DNA of 58,123 nucleotides from Actinomadura alba (GCF_014323705.1 NZ_JABVEC010000044.1:1-58123); one strand, 5' to 3'; positions 32,203 to 40,392 are shown, numbered from the stretch's first letter. The notes: generated by a model not told the origin, from the letters alone. Program-made: numbers and translations.

Positions 32203-32955
32203 CTACGTCTGGGCGACCCGATCCGCGGTCCGCTGGAGGTGCGTGCGCATGATGGCGGTGGCGGCCTCGACATCGCCCCGCTCGACCGCATCGACGAATT
32301 CGCCGTGCTCGGCGGTGCCGCGGTGACCCATCAGCGGGGCGACGATCTGGGCCTCCTGAAGCGACATGAGCAGCGGGCCGTGGAAGCTCTGCACCAGCAT
32401 CTCGATCGCCGCGTTGTGCGTGCACGCGGCCACCCGGACGTGGAACTCGGCGGACAGCGTCATCGAGTAGGAGGAATCCTTCAGCGCCTCCTGCTGCCGT
32501 GCGCATATCTCCTTGAGTTCGGCGATGTCGTCGGCGGTCGCGCGTTCGACCACGAGCGGAACGATGCCGAGTTCGAAGACCATGCGTGCCTCGGTGACCT
32601 CGGTCGCCGTGAGGGGACTGAGCTTGAGCAGATCCGCGAGACCCTCACCGAGCCGGGCGCGCGAGGGGGTGGTGACGAAGGCCCCGCCGCGGGCCCCGAC
32701 ACGGATCTCGACCAGCCCACCGGCCTCCAGGACCCGGAGCGCCTCACGCACCGTGACGCGACTGACCCCGAACCGGTCGCACAGGTCACGTTCGCTCGGA
32801 AGGCGATCTCCGGGCTTGAGCCGGCCCTGATGCATCAGCAACCGGACCTGGTCGACGATGACCTGTGACACGCGGCCCAGGCTGACGGGACTGAACAGAT
32901 CCGAAACCGAGGACGGGGAGGTGCCCGTCGCCTCACTCTTCTCGCCGACGCCCAT
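32203..32955 (-). CDS. FadR-type GntR regulator 1 of the catabolic island
   Basis: 250 aa from ATG 32955 (GGAGG about 9 nt upstream; an in-frame start at 32973 adds six residues). Winged helix: QVIVDQVRLLMHQGRLKPGDRLPSERDLCDRFGVSRVTVREALRVLEAGGLVEIRVGARGGAFV, then an FCD domain with AEFHVRVAACTHN and metal-type His residues. Strongly similar throughout to the second regulator at 48376-49149. FadR-subfamily proteins recognise TNGTNNNACNA sites. Such a site (TGGTCATACCA, 33024) lies 69 bp upstream of its start, and further copies precede the other operons of the island, so this protein is a candidate master regulator. Confidence 0.92.
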   Translation of the reverse strand: MGVGEKSEATGTSPSSVSDLFSPVSLGRVSQVIVDQVRLLMHQGRLKPGDRLPSERDLCDRFGVSRVTVREALRVLEAGGLVEIRVGARGGAFVTTPSRARLGEGLADLLKLSPLTATEVTEARMVFELGIVPLVVERATADDIAELKEICARQQEALKDSSYSMTLSAEFHVRVAACTHNAAIEMLVQSFHGPLLMSLQEAQIVAPLMGHRGTAEHGEFVDAVERGDVEAATAIMRTHLQRTADRVAQT

Positions 32956-33021
32956 GGGCCCATCCTCCCGCATCGCGCGACCGATGGAGTTCTCGTTGAC
33001 ACTCTACGGCCTAAGCAGAAG

Positions 33022-33037
33022 TATGGTCATACCAATA
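33022..33037. promoter_or_regulatory. FadR-type operator (TATGGTCATACCAATA)
   Basis: The core TGGT-CAT-ACCA (33024-33034) is a perfect TGGTNNNACCA palindrome. The full 16-mer recurs exactly at 45416-45431. It lies between the regulator gene 32203-32955 and the ferredoxin reductase gene, so it may serve autoregulation and the divergent unit. Confidence 0.65.
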
Positions 33038-33339
33038 GTCCTAGGCCTTCAGGGGTGGCCCAAGGTGTCGGGCGTCGGTCTCGCCCTCGCGCGCGAGCAG
33101 CAGGGTGCGTATCCGGGGACGACCCTGCTCGTCGCGGACGCGGGCGTACGACGGCGGCGAGAGGAAGTGCGGCAGCGCCTCCGCCACCAGGTCCAGCCGC
33201 TGGGCCTTCACCACGCACGCGCGGCAGCCCTGCCTCGGCGGCCGCGTCGACGGCCTCGGCCAGGTTCGGGTCTCACCATCCGGCGACCCCGCGCCCGGGG
33301 TGGTGGTGGACGGGAGCACTTCGCCGAACGATGGTTTAA

Positions 33340-33350
33340 TGGTATTACAT
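33340..33350. promoter_or_regulatory. Probable FadR-type operator (TGGTATTACAT)
   Basis: Imperfect match to TGGTNNNACCA. The stretch AATGGTATTAC is shared exactly with the site at 54475-54485. Lies 25 bp before a putative leader ORF and 123 bp before the ferredoxin reductase start. Confidence 0.45.
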
Positions 33351-33374
33351 TAAGCCCTCAGATGAGAGGTTTCC

Positions 33375-33476
33375 ATGTCACGCAGGGACCAGCGGTGTTG
33401 CCCATGGCGGGCTCCGGCGGCCAGGCGGCCTCCACTTAGGCGGTCGTCCCGGCCCGACTTCCGGGGGCCGGGATGA
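33375..33476 (+). CDS. Possible 33-residue leader ORF
   Basis: ATG 33375 is preceded by GAGAGG at a good distance, and its stop overlaps the ATG of the ferredoxin reductase gene as ATGA. The predicted peptide is very basic (many Arg and Pro, one CC pair) and resembles no family. Translational coupling of the reductase is possible; chance is also possible in GC-rich DNA. Confidence 0.25.
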   Translation: MSRRDQRCCPWRAPAARRPPLRRSSRPDFRGPG

Positions 33477-34756
33477 GTAACGGGACACTGATCGTTGGCG
33501 GCAGCCAGGCCGGCCTGCAACTGGCCGTGTCACTGCGGCAGCTCGGCGACACCTCACCGATCATCTTGGTCGGCGAGGAGACGCATCCGCCCTACCAGCG
33601 GCCGCCCCTTTCCAAGGAGTTCCTCGCCGGCCAGGCGGAGCTCGACTCGCTGGCCTTTCGTGCGCCCGCCTTCTATGCCGACTCCGGGATCGACCTGGTG
33701 TGCGGTGAGCGGGTCAGCGAGTTGGGCCTGTCCCCATCGGGCCCCCCGGGCTCTGGAGTCGCGGCGACAGCGAACGGGCGCGAACTGCCCTTCGATCGGC
33801 TGGCGTTGACCGTGGGAGCCGGCCCCAGGCGGCTTGCCCTGCCCGGGGCGGACCTTGACGGGATCTGCTACCTGCGCGACCACAACGATGCCGCGGACCT
33901 GCGGGCGCGGCTCGCGACCGCCTCAAAGGTCGTCGTCGTCGGCGGCGGATTCATCGGCCTGGAGGTGGCTTCGGAGGCCCGCGCTCTTGGCAGGTCCGTC
34001 ACGGTGGTCGAGGCCGCGGAGCGGCTGATGGCCCGAGCCGTGGGACCCGTCGTCTCGGAGTTCTACCGTCAGGCGCACCTGCGCCGCGGCATCGACGTAC
34101 GGCTGTCCTCGGGCGTGTCCGGCTTCGACGGTGAAAGGGGCCGGGTGACCGGCGTCGAACTCTCCGACAGCACGCACCTGCCGACCGATCTGGTCCTGGT
34201 CGGGGTCGGCGTCCTCCCGCGCACCGAGCTGGCCGAGCAGCTGGGGCTCGTGTGCGACCAGGGCATCGTCGTCGATGCCCACGCCCGCACCAGCGACCCC
34301 TCGGTGGTCGCCGCCGGCGACTGCACCGTGCAGCCGCACCCGATGACCGGGCAGGGGAGGGTACGGCTGGAGTCGGTCCAGAACGCCGTGGCCCAGGCCC
34401 GAGTGGCGGCCGCGACGCTCCTCGGCCGGCTTGACGACGTGAAATCGGTGCCGTGGTTCTGGTCCTACCAGGGTGACCTCAAGCTGCAGATCGCCGGCCT
34501 TGCCGCCGGCTACGACGACTACGTCGTGCGCGGTGAGCCGGATGACGAGCGCTTCTCGGTCCTTTACTACCGGCAGAACCGGCTGCTGGCCATCGACGCC
34601 GTCAACCGCCCGGCCGACTACATGGCCGTACGTAAGGCGCTCGGCCAGGGAGTGACCATCGCCCCGGACCGCGCCGGCGACGCCGCCATTCCCCTGAAGT
34701 CCCTCCTCGCCGCTTCCACCACCGCGGCGCCGGCGGTTCAGCGAGCGGACGCGTGA
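33473..34756 (+). CDS. NAD(P)H-dependent ferredoxin reductase of Rieske oxygenase system
   Basis: 427 aa FAD-dependent pyridine nucleotide-disulfide family protein. FAD motif TLIVGGSQAGLQLAVSLRQLG near the N-terminus, PPYQRPPLSKEFL, NAD motif KVVVVGGGFIGLEVASEARALG (about residues 145-166), and the FAD contact VVAAGDCTVQP. The C-terminal reductase domain (SVPWFWSYQGDLKLQIAGL...FSVLYYRQNRLLAIDAVNRPADYMAVRK) is that of rubredoxin/ferredoxin reductases serving P450 and Rieske oxygenases (ThcD/BphA4-like). It delivers electrons to the ferredoxin at 34981 and thence the oxygenase at 35445. Confidence 0.93.
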   Translation: MSNGTLIVGGSQAGLQLAVSLRQLGDTSPIILVGEETHPPYQRPPLSKEFLAGQAELDSLAFRAPAFYADSGIDLVCGERVSELGLSPSGPPGSGVAATANGRELPFDRLALTVGAGPRRLALPGADLDGICYLRDHNDAADLRARLATASKVVVVGGGFIGLEVASEARALGRSVTVVEAAERLMARAVGPVVSEFYRQAHLRRGIDVRLSSGVSGFDGERGRVTGVELSDSTHLPTDLVLVGVGVLPRTELAEQLGLVCDQGIVVDAHARTSDPSVVAAGDCTVQPHPMTGQGRVRLESVQNAVAQARVAAATLLGRLDDVKSVPWFWSYQGDLKLQIAGLAAGYDDYVVRGEPDDERFSVLYYRQNRLLAIDAVNRPADYMAVRKALGQGVTIAPDRAGDAAIPLKSLLAASTTAAPAVQRADA

Positions 34757-34870
34757 GCGCGAACAGGAAGCGCCGCCATGCCTCCGCATCCTGCGCCATG
34801 CCCTCAACACACCTCGGTGCCACGAGGGTTGCGATTGGCCCCGGCTTTGCGGCCGCTGACCAGAAGTCGC

Positions 34871-34910
34871 TTGTGCGGCCACCCAAGTATCTGGTCTAAT
34901 GGACATACCA
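34871..34910 (+). promoter_or_regulatory. Promoter with FadR-type operator before ferredoxin-oxygenase operon
   Basis: TTGTGC (34871-34876) and TCTAAT (34895-34900) with an 18-bp spacer form a plausible promoter. The operator-like TGGACATACCA (34900-34910) starts at the last base of the -10, and a half-site TGGTCTAATGG (34892-34902) overlaps it. One mismatch from the TGGTNNNACCA core. Binding there would block polymerase. Confidence 0.5.
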
Positions 34911-34980
34911 TAGGACGACACTTCACCGGAGCGCGCGTCCGTCACTTGGGGGGAACGACCGTGAGAGGACATGGCGGATC

Positions 34981-35304
34981 TTGTCCAAAGTGATCTACAT
35001 CGGCAGCGCCGGTCGCGAATACGCCGTCGACGCGGCGGTCGGTGACACGGTCATGGCAGCCGCGGTCAAGAACGGCGTCCCCGGGATCGTCGCGGAGTGC
35101 GGCGGGAACTGCTCCTGCGCTACCTGTCACGTCTGGGTGAGCGAGGAGTTCGCACCAATCGTCGGACCCCCCAATGATATGGAGGAGGATCTGCTCGACA
35201 TGGCGGTCTCGGAGCGGCGCAGCACCAGTCGTCTCGCATGCCAGATACGCATCACGAAGGCCCTCGATGGTCTGACGGTGGAGATCCCTCCGGAGCAGCC
35301 CTGA
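34981..35304 (+). CDS. [2Fe-2S] ferredoxin (adrenodoxin type)
   Basis: 107 aa starting at TTG. Cluster motif CGGNCSCATCHVWV, with the last Cys in SRLACQIRIT, giving C-x5-C-x2-C...C as in adrenodoxin/putidaredoxin-type ferredoxins, preceded by the usual GDTVMAAAVKNGVPGIVAEC. C-terminal VEIPPEQP is also typical. Electron carrier between the reductase (33473) and the Rieske oxygenase (35445). The TTG start is inferred because the frame has no closer ATG/GTG upstream of the conserved N-terminus. Confidence 0.93.
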   Translation: MSKVIYIGSAGREYAVDAAVGDTVMAAAVKNGVPGIVAECGGNCSCATCHVWVSEEFAPIVGPPNDMEEDLLDMAVSERRSTSRLACQIRITKALDGLTVEIPPEQP

Positions 35305-35444
35305 CCTCCCATCCGTACGCGATGCCCAGCCACGGACGCACCAGTTGGAGGCATGTTGGTCGCCCGGTGGGACTGCAGACCACCATCGCGAACCTATCGA
35401 TATCGCCACCCCGATGACGGTCCATCACTTGAAGGGAAACGGCC

Positions 35445-36731
35445 GTGCTAAGGCAGGACATCAACGAGCTTTTGACACAGACCGGTCCTGGGACGCCGAT
35501 GGGCGACTTGTTCCGGCAGTACTGGATTCCCGCGCTGCTCGCCGAGGAGCTTCCGGAGAAGGACTCGCCGCCGGTGCGTGTGAAGCTCCTGTCGGAGCGC
35601 ATGCTCGCCTTCCGTGACAGCGAAGGGCGGTATGGCCTGGTCGACGAGTTCTGTGCGCACCGGGGCGCTTCGCTGTGGTTCGGCCGCAACGAGGGGTCCG
35701 GTCTGCGGTGCGCCTACCACGGCTGGAAGTACGACGTCACCGGCCAGTGCGTGGAGGTGCCGTCGGAGGCGGACAACAGCAGCTTCTGCCAGAACGTGAA
35801 GCTCACCGCGTACCCGCTGGTCAGGGTCGGTGACGTGCTGTGGACCTACATGGGTGACCCGGCCAAGCAGCCGGGCTTGCCGGAGTTCGAGTTCGCGCAC
35901 GTCCCGCCGGAGCAGACCTACACCTCCAAGCGGTGGCAGCAGTGCAATTGGCTGCAGGCGTTCGAGGGCGGCATCGACTCCAGTCACGTCACGTTCCTGC
36001 ACTCCGGCGGCCTCAAGAACGACCCGTTGTTCAAGGGCGCCAAGGGCAACGAGTACAACATGAAGGACACCAAGCCGTTCTTCGAGGTCGCCGACAGCGA
36101 GGGCGGGCTGTTCGTCGGCGCACGCCGCAACGCGGAGGAGGGCAGCTACTACTGGCGGATCACGCCGTGGGTGATGCCGGCCTTCACGATGGTGCCGCCA
36201 CGCGGTGACCACCCGGTGCACGGCCACTTCTGGGTGCCGATCGACGACGAGAACTGCTGGACGTACTCCTTCGACTACCATCCGGTCCGTCCGCTGACGA
36301 CCGCGGAACGCCAGGCCATGATCGACGGTCACGGGGTCCACAGCAAGAACATCCCGGGGACCTACCGGCCCGCGGCCAACATGGACAACGACTACCTGAT
36401 GGACCGCGAGGCGCAAAAGCGCGGCGACACCTACTCCGGCGTGGCGGGCATCGCCATGCAGGACGCCTCGCTCCAGGAGAGCATGGGGCCGATCGTGGAC
36501 CGCACGAAGGAGCGGCTGGTCCCGGCCGACAGCGGGATCATCAAGGCCCGCCAGAAGCTGCGCAAGGCCGCGATCGCGCTGCGGGACGAAGGCGTGACGC
36601 CTCCAGGGGTGAACCCGGCGCACCACCGAGTGCGCTCGGCGGCGGTCGTGTTGCCGCAGGCCGAGTCCTTCCTGGACTCCTGCCGCGACGCGGTCACGGC
36701 CATTCCCGGCGTCCCGCAGTCGTCGGTCTGA
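35445..36731 (+). CDS. Rieske oxygenase alpha subunit, phthalate 4,5-dioxygenase type
   Basis: 428 aa from GTG 35445 (AAGGGA upstream). Rieske ligands C70-H72 and C89-H92 (DEFCAHRGASLWFGRN...RCAYHGW). Mononuclear iron motif EGGIDSSHVTFLH with His181 and His186 and the bridging Asp178. The opening MGDLFRQYWIPALLAEELPE and the GxxxFCAHRGASLWFGRNE context are those of the phthalate 4,5-dioxygenase (Pht3/OphA2) group, which needs no beta subunit. Expected reaction: dihydroxylation or O-demethylation of an aromatic carboxylate. The decarboxylase at 42200 supports a phthalate-like substrate; the exact one is inference. Confidence 0.93.
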   Translation: MLRQDINELLTQTGPGTPMGDLFRQYWIPALLAEELPEKDSPPVRVKLLSERMLAFRDSEGRYGLVDEFCAHRGASLWFGRNEGSGLRCAYHGWKYDVTGQCVEVPSEADNSSFCQNVKLTAYPLVRVGDVLWTYMGDPAKQPGLPEFEFAHVPPEQTYTSKRWQQCNWLQAFEGGIDSSHVTFLHSGGLKNDPLFKGAKGNEYNMKDTKPFFEVADSEGGLFVGARRNAEEGSYYWRITPWVMPAFTMVPPRGDHPVHGHFWVPIDDENCWTYSFDYHPVRPLTTAERQAMIDGHGVHSKNIPGTYRPAANMDNDYLMDREAQKRGDTYSGVAGIAMQDASLQESMGPIVDRTKERLVPADSGIIKARQKLRKAAIALRDEGVTPPGVNPAHHRVRSAAVVLPQAESFLDSCRDAVTAIPGVPQSSV

Positions 36732-36732
36732 G

Positions 36733-37248
36733 ATGTCGGCGCCGTCGATGTACGCGAGCGAAAGCGCCAGGGCGGCCTCCGCGAGTGAGGCGCGCTACCG
36801 GATCACTGTGCCGATCGCACCCGCCAGGGCCGCACGCGTCATCGCGCTGGACGCGAGAGCCGCGGCGGTCACCCGCCGCGTCGCGGGCGGACCGTGGGCC
36901 AACGCCAGGTTCTACACCTGCGAGGTCACGCGTGGAGCCGGTGGGAGCAACGAGCCGGCGGGAGAGGTCCCGCTGTACGGGCTCGACGGTTCGCCGGCCG
37001 CACTAGGGGACGTGCTGAACGGCACCGACGTGGTGGTCGTCCTCGCGACGGATGACTCGGGACGGGCCTACGCGGCGGCCATCGGCAGGGCCTGCAGCGC
37101 GAGCGCCATCACGACGGCAGGGGTGGTACTCGGCGACGGCTTCGAGGCCGAGGACGCCGTCGCCGCCCTCCGGCCGCACGCCCGGGTGCTGCTGCTGTCC
37201 GCGGACGAGAGCGATGTCTTCGAACTGCTCACGGCCCTGAGGGTCTAG
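36733..37248 (+). CDS. Unknown protein co-encoded with Rieske oxygenase
   Basis: 171 aa, not recognised. It begins 1 nt after the oxygenase stop, so it is surely co-transcribed. Alternating strands and helices with Gly-rich turns (TDVVVVLATDDSGRAYAAAIGRACSASAITTAGVVLG and RPHARVLLLSADESDVFELLTAL) suggest a Rossmann- or FtsZ-like alpha/beta fold. The N-terminus is a flexible Ala/Ser-rich stretch. No metal or nucleotide motif is complete. Possible roles: assembly factor or regulatory partner of the oxygenase. Confidence 0.7.
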   Translation: MSAPSMYASESARAASASEARYRITVPIAPARAARVIALDARAAAVTRRVAGGPWANARFYTCEVTRGAGGSNEPAGEVPLYGLDGSPAALGDVLNGTDVVVVLATDDSGRAYAAAIGRACSASAITTAGVVLGDGFEAEDAVAALRPHARVLLLSADESDVFELLTALRV

Positions 37249-37339
37249 GACGGGAGCAGACAGCCGGACAGGGTCGCCGGGCGCCAGCCCGCGCGGCCCT
37301 GTCGTCCACCCAACGACGACAGAGGAAGCCGAAGGCGAG

Positions 37340-38173
37340 ATGTCCGACAAGATCAGCCTGCGCACCCTGCAGCGGATGAAGGACGACGGTCGCAAGATCG
37401 TCGGTGTCGTGGCCTGGGACTACCAGATCGCCCGTATCGTCGACCGGGCCGGGGTGGACATCGTCTCGGTCGGCGACACGGTCGGCGTGAACCTGTGGGG
37501 TCACTCCAATCCCTTCGAGGTCACGATGGATCAGATGCTCGTGGTCACGCAGGCGGTTCGACGGGGGGTGAACAGGGCCCTGCTCAGCGCCGACTTCCCG
37601 TTCGGCCCCCTCCAGGAGGGCACGGACAGCGCCTTGCGAGCGGCCATCCGGTTCGTCAAGGAGGCCGGCGTAGACATGGTCAAACTGGACGCGGCCTCTG
37701 ACTTCCTCGACTCCGTCACGGCGATCACGCGTGCGGGCATCCCGGTGTTCGCGCAGTTCGGGATCACGCCGCAGACCGCGCTGCGCTACGGAGCCGAGTA
37801 CAACGCGATCCCGTCCAGCGACGACCAGGTGCCGGTGGCGATGAAGGACGCGCTGGTCGCTGAGGCCAAGCGGCTGGAGGACGCGGGCGCCGTGCTGCTC
37901 AACTTCACCAACTCCGGGCCGGTCGTCGGGGCCGCCGTCGCCCAGGCCGTCTCCATTCCGGTCGTCGGAGGATTCGGCGGCGGCCCGTGGCTCGACGGCC
38001 GGATGCGCATGGCGCACGCCGCCATCGGCTATGCCGCATCGGCCATCGACAACCCTCCGAACACCTACGCGAACGTTGCACAGACAACGCTCGCCGCGAT
38101 CACGGCATATGCCGAGGACGTGCGTGCCGCACGTCAGGTCGCCGGCGGTATTCCCGTCCCACCCGCAAGCTGA
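37340..38173 (+). CDS. PanB-like (ketopantoate hydroxymethyltransferase-like) protein, altered active site
   Basis: 277 aa TIM-barrel of the PEP mutase/PanB superfamily. It keeps the metal Asp46 (SVGDTVGVNLWGH), Asp85 (SADFPFGPL) and Lys115 (DMVKLDAA). But the 'GHIGLTPQ' His of PanB is replaced (AQFGITPQ, Gln139), and the 'LECVP' catalytic Glu is absent (VLLNFTNSG, Asn near 188). A normal hydroxymethyl transfer is therefore unlikely; a lyase or hydrolase reaction on a branched 2-oxo acid fits the superfamily and the neighbourhood. RBS AAGGCGAG lies before ATG 37340. Part of the Rieske operon. Confidence 0.82.
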   Translation: MSDKISLRTLQRMKDDGRKIVGVVAWDYQIARIVDRAGVDIVSVGDTVGVNLWGHSNPFEVTMDQMLVVTQAVRRGVNRALLSADFPFGPLQEGTDSALRAAIRFVKEAGVDMVKLDAASDFLDSVTAITRAGIPVFAQFGITPQTALRYGAEYNAIPSSDDQVPVAMKDALVAEAKRLEDAGAVLLNFTNSGPVVGAAVAQAVSIPVVGGFGGGPWLDGRMRMAHAAIGYAASAIDNPPNTYANVAQTTLAAITAYAEDVRAARQVAGGIPVPPAS

Positions 38174-38255
38174 CACTCCATCCCACCATTCCAACCGCCC
38201 GGCCCCGCCCCGCACCATCGCGAACCGGCGCCGCGGCGGGCGACCGCGAGGAGCA

Positions 38256-39110
38256 ATGTCCATGCCCACCGCCGTTGTCGACGGGATCTCCACCCGCTAC
38301 GAGGTGGCCGGCTCCGGGCCGCCGCTGCTGATGTTCTCTCCCGGCGGTTTCGACTCGACTCTGGAGAGCTGGCGGACGGTGGGGATCTACCGGCGCCTGC
38401 GGCTGCTCGACCACCTCAGCGAGAAGTACACCTGCGTCTCCTTCGACCGGCGGGAGTCGGGCCGGTCCGGTGGCCGGCTGGAGCGGATCTCCTGGGCCGA
38501 CTACGTAGCGCAGGGCGTGGGGCTGCTCGACCATCTGGGCATTGCGCAGGCGCATTTGATCGGCGGCTGCGTCGGCTGCTCCACCGTCGCAGCTGTCGGG
38601 GTGGCCCATCCCGAGCGGGTCCTGAGCATGGTGCTGTACTCGCCCGCGGGCGGGGTGAAATATCGCATGAAGCAGCACGCCCGGTTCGCCCAGCACCTGG
38701 CCTACGCTGATGCGCACGGCTTGGAGCAGGTGGCGGCCCTCGCGAAGAGCTCGGACAAGGGTTTCCCCGCGGACCCCCGCGTGGGTCCCTGGGCCAGCGT
38801 GCTCCGCGGCGATCCGGCGTTCGCCGACGTGTACGCGCGGGCCGACGCGGACCGCTACCGCGTCCTGGTCAGCGGCATGGCACGGTTGATGTTCGACCGC
38901 GACACGGTTCCCGGGCCGGAGCCCGAGGACCTTCTGGCGCTCGACATCCCCGCGCTCGTGGTCCCCGGGCAGGACGATTCGCACGCGCCCTCGGCCGCCC
39001 GTTACCTCCAGGAGTGCCTCTCCCGATCCGAGTACTGGGACGTCCCGGTGGCCGAGCAGACCGAGTCGACGGCTCCCGCCAGGGTGCTGCGGTTCCTGGA
39101 CGGAGCATAG
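38256..39110 (+). CDS. Alpha/beta hydrolase with Cys nucleophile
   Basis: 284 aa from ATG 38256 (GAGGAG 4-5 nt upstream). Oxyanion region MFSPGGFDSTLESW, SFDRRESGRSGG, then the nucleophile elbow LIGGCVGCS: Gly-x-Cys-x-Gly with Cys105 at the usual Ser position. Acid and a nearby His occur in VVPGQDDSHAPSAARYL; the usual C-terminal His loop is not obvious. Cys nucleophiles are known in dienelactone hydrolase, so lactone or enol-lactone cleavage in ring-fission product processing is plausible (inference). Last gene of the unit 34981-39110. Confidence 0.83.
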   Translation: MSMPTAVVDGISTRYEVAGSGPPLLMFSPGGFDSTLESWRTVGIYRRLRLLDHLSEKYTCVSFDRRESGRSGGRLERISWADYVAQGVGLLDHLGIAQAHLIGGCVGCSTVAAVGVAHPERVLSMVLYSPAGGVKYRMKQHARFAQHLAYADAHGLEQVAALAKSSDKGFPADPRVGPWASVLRGDPAFADVYARADADRYRVLVSGMARLMFDRDTVPGPEPEDLLALDIPALVVPGQDDSHAPSAARYLQECLSRSEYWDVPVAEQTESTAPARVLRFLDGA

Positions 39111-39190
39111 GGAGTCAGACGGGCGACTCTCATGATGCGGCACGCCGCGGGGGGACACCGGCCGGCGGGCGCGCACCGGGTGCCGGCTGA

Positions 39191-39221
39191 TTGGTCAGTC
39201 CATCAGTCCACTGACTATAGT
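39191..39221 (+). promoter_or_regulatory. Promoter and FadR-type operator before the lig/decarboxylase operon
   Basis: TGGTCAGTCCA (39192-39202) matches TGGTNNNACCA except one base. A TATAGT -10 (39216-39221) follows; the -35 (TTGGTC 39191 with 19-bp spacer, or GGTCAG 39193 with 17) overlaps the operator. Gene start is 35 bp downstream. Confidence 0.5.
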
Positions 39222-39255
39222 GTGCCCTGGACAGGCTTGAGAATGAGGAGATGCC

Positions 39256-40374
39256 ATGGCAGAGCAGGTGCTGGCAGCGGTCAGGACCGGGTCGGGCACG
39301 ACCGAACTACGCGAGTTCCCGATGCCGGACATCCCTGATGACGGCGCCCTGCTCAAGGTCGAGGTCGCCGGGATCTGCGGCACTGACGTCAAGATGTACG
39401 CGAAGCCGCCGTTCGCCGAGCCGGTGATCATGGGCCACGAGAACGTCGGTGTCATCGCGAAGGCAGGACGCACGTTCTCCGAGCGCAAGGGCCTGGTGGA
39501 AGGCGACCGCGTCTTCGTCGAGCACTACGTCGGCTGCTTCCGCTGCGACTGGTGCCACCAGGGCGAGTACCGCCACTGCGAGGCGACCGACTGGCGCACC
39601 AATCCCGACGCCCGCCGCTACGGTTACACCTCCGCGGATAACCCCTTCCACCTGTGGGGCGGCTTCTCGCAGTACCTCTACCTGCCCTGGAACTCGGTGA
39701 CGCACCGCGTTCCTGACGGTGTTTCCGCCGAGTTGGCGGGCCTCGTGACGCCGCTGTCGAACGGCATCGAGTGGGCTCTGGTCACCGCGGGCGTCGGCTA
39801 CGCCTCGACGGTCCTCATCCAGGGCCCCGGGCAGCAGGGGCTTTCCCAGGTCGTCGCCTGCAGGCAGGCGGGCGCCACCTGCATCATCGTCACCGGGACG
39901 ACGCGGGACGCCGCGCGGCTGACTCTGGCAAAGGAGCTGGGGGCCGACCACGTCATCGACATTCTGCGGGAAGACGCCCTGCACCGCGTTCTGGAGATCA
40001 CTGGCGGCAAGGGGGTCGACGTCGTGCTGGACTGCACGGCCGGCGCCGGCACCGCCCCGATCCTGCTCGGCATCGACGCGCTCAAGCGCCGCGAGGGCAC
40101 GATGGTGGTCCAGGGCGAACTGGCCGCCTTCCCCGACTTCCCGCTCAAGAAGATCACCGAGAAGTCCATCAGCATCAAGAGCGCCCGCGGCCACAGCTAC
40201 CGCTCCTGCGAGCTCGCCCTCCAACAGCTCGCCTCCGGACGGTTCCCGCTGGAGAAACTGAGCACCCACACGTTCGGTCTGAAGGACACCGACCGCGCCA
40301 TCCGGACCGTCGGCGGCGAAGGCGCCAAGGACGTCGTCCATGTCTCCCTGCTCCCGTGGGCGGAGGAAGCGTGA
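39256..40374 (+). CDS. Zinc-dependent medium-chain dehydrogenase
   Basis: 372 aa MDR-family dehydrogenase. Catalytic zinc residues Cys41 (GICGTD) and His61-Glu62 (GHENVG); structural zinc cysteines 94, 97, 100 and 108 (CFRCDWC...HC); NAD motif VLIQGPGQQGLSQVV in place of the classic GxGxxG. In a phthalate-type pathway it could oxidise the cis-dihydrodiol to the dihydroxy acid, taking the role usually played by another family (Pht4); this is inference. First gene of an operon continuing through 43192. GAGGAG precedes ATG 39256. Confidence 0.9.
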   Translation: MAEQVLAAVRTGSGTTELREFPMPDIPDDGALLKVEVAGICGTDVKMYAKPPFAEPVIMGHENVGVIAKAGRTFSERKGLVEGDRVFVEHYVGCFRCDWCHQGEYRHCEATDWRTNPDARRYGYTSADNPFHLWGGFSQYLYLPWNSVTHRVPDGVSAELAGLVTPLSNGIEWALVTAGVGYASTVLIQGPGQQGLSQVVACRQAGATCIIVTGTTRDAARLTLAKELGADHVIDILREDALHRVLEITGGKGVDVVLDCTAGAGTAPILLGIDALKRREGTMVVQGELAAFPDFPLKKITEKSISIKSARGHSYRSCELALQQLASGRFPLEKLSTHTFGLKDTDRAIRTVGGEGAKDVVHVSLLPWAEEA

Positions 40375-40392
40375 GCGAGCGGAGCGAGCGAG
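40373..40392. repeat. GAGCGAGCG direct repeat scar
   Basis: Two abutting copies of GAGCGAGCG straddle the stop of the dehydrogenase gene. Short GAGCGAGCGGAGCGAGCG tracts are scattered in many actinobacterial genomes and often mark gene ends. No other copy was noticed in this window. Confidence 0.5.

Larger units (their letters stand above)
32956..33374. other. Intergenic control region upstream of ferredoxin reductase
   Basis: About 420 bp between the divergent regulator and the ferredoxin reductase unit. It contains two FadR-type operator sites (33024 and 33340). Open frames in between (for example 33041-33319 minus) have no recognisable domain and look like chance or remnant reading. A TTGACA at 32996-33001 could be a -35, but no well-spaced -10 follows. 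Confidence 0.45.

Noticed and set aside
33041..33319. Minus-strand frame of 92 codons upstream of the ferredoxin reductase
   Set aside because: No recognised motif and no good ribosome site; a remnant cannot be excluded but is not supported.
35448..36626. 392-codon antisense frame over the Rieske oxygenase
   Set aside because: Composition is that of an antisense shadow (His/Val/Arg-rich); the sense strand has all catalytic motifs.
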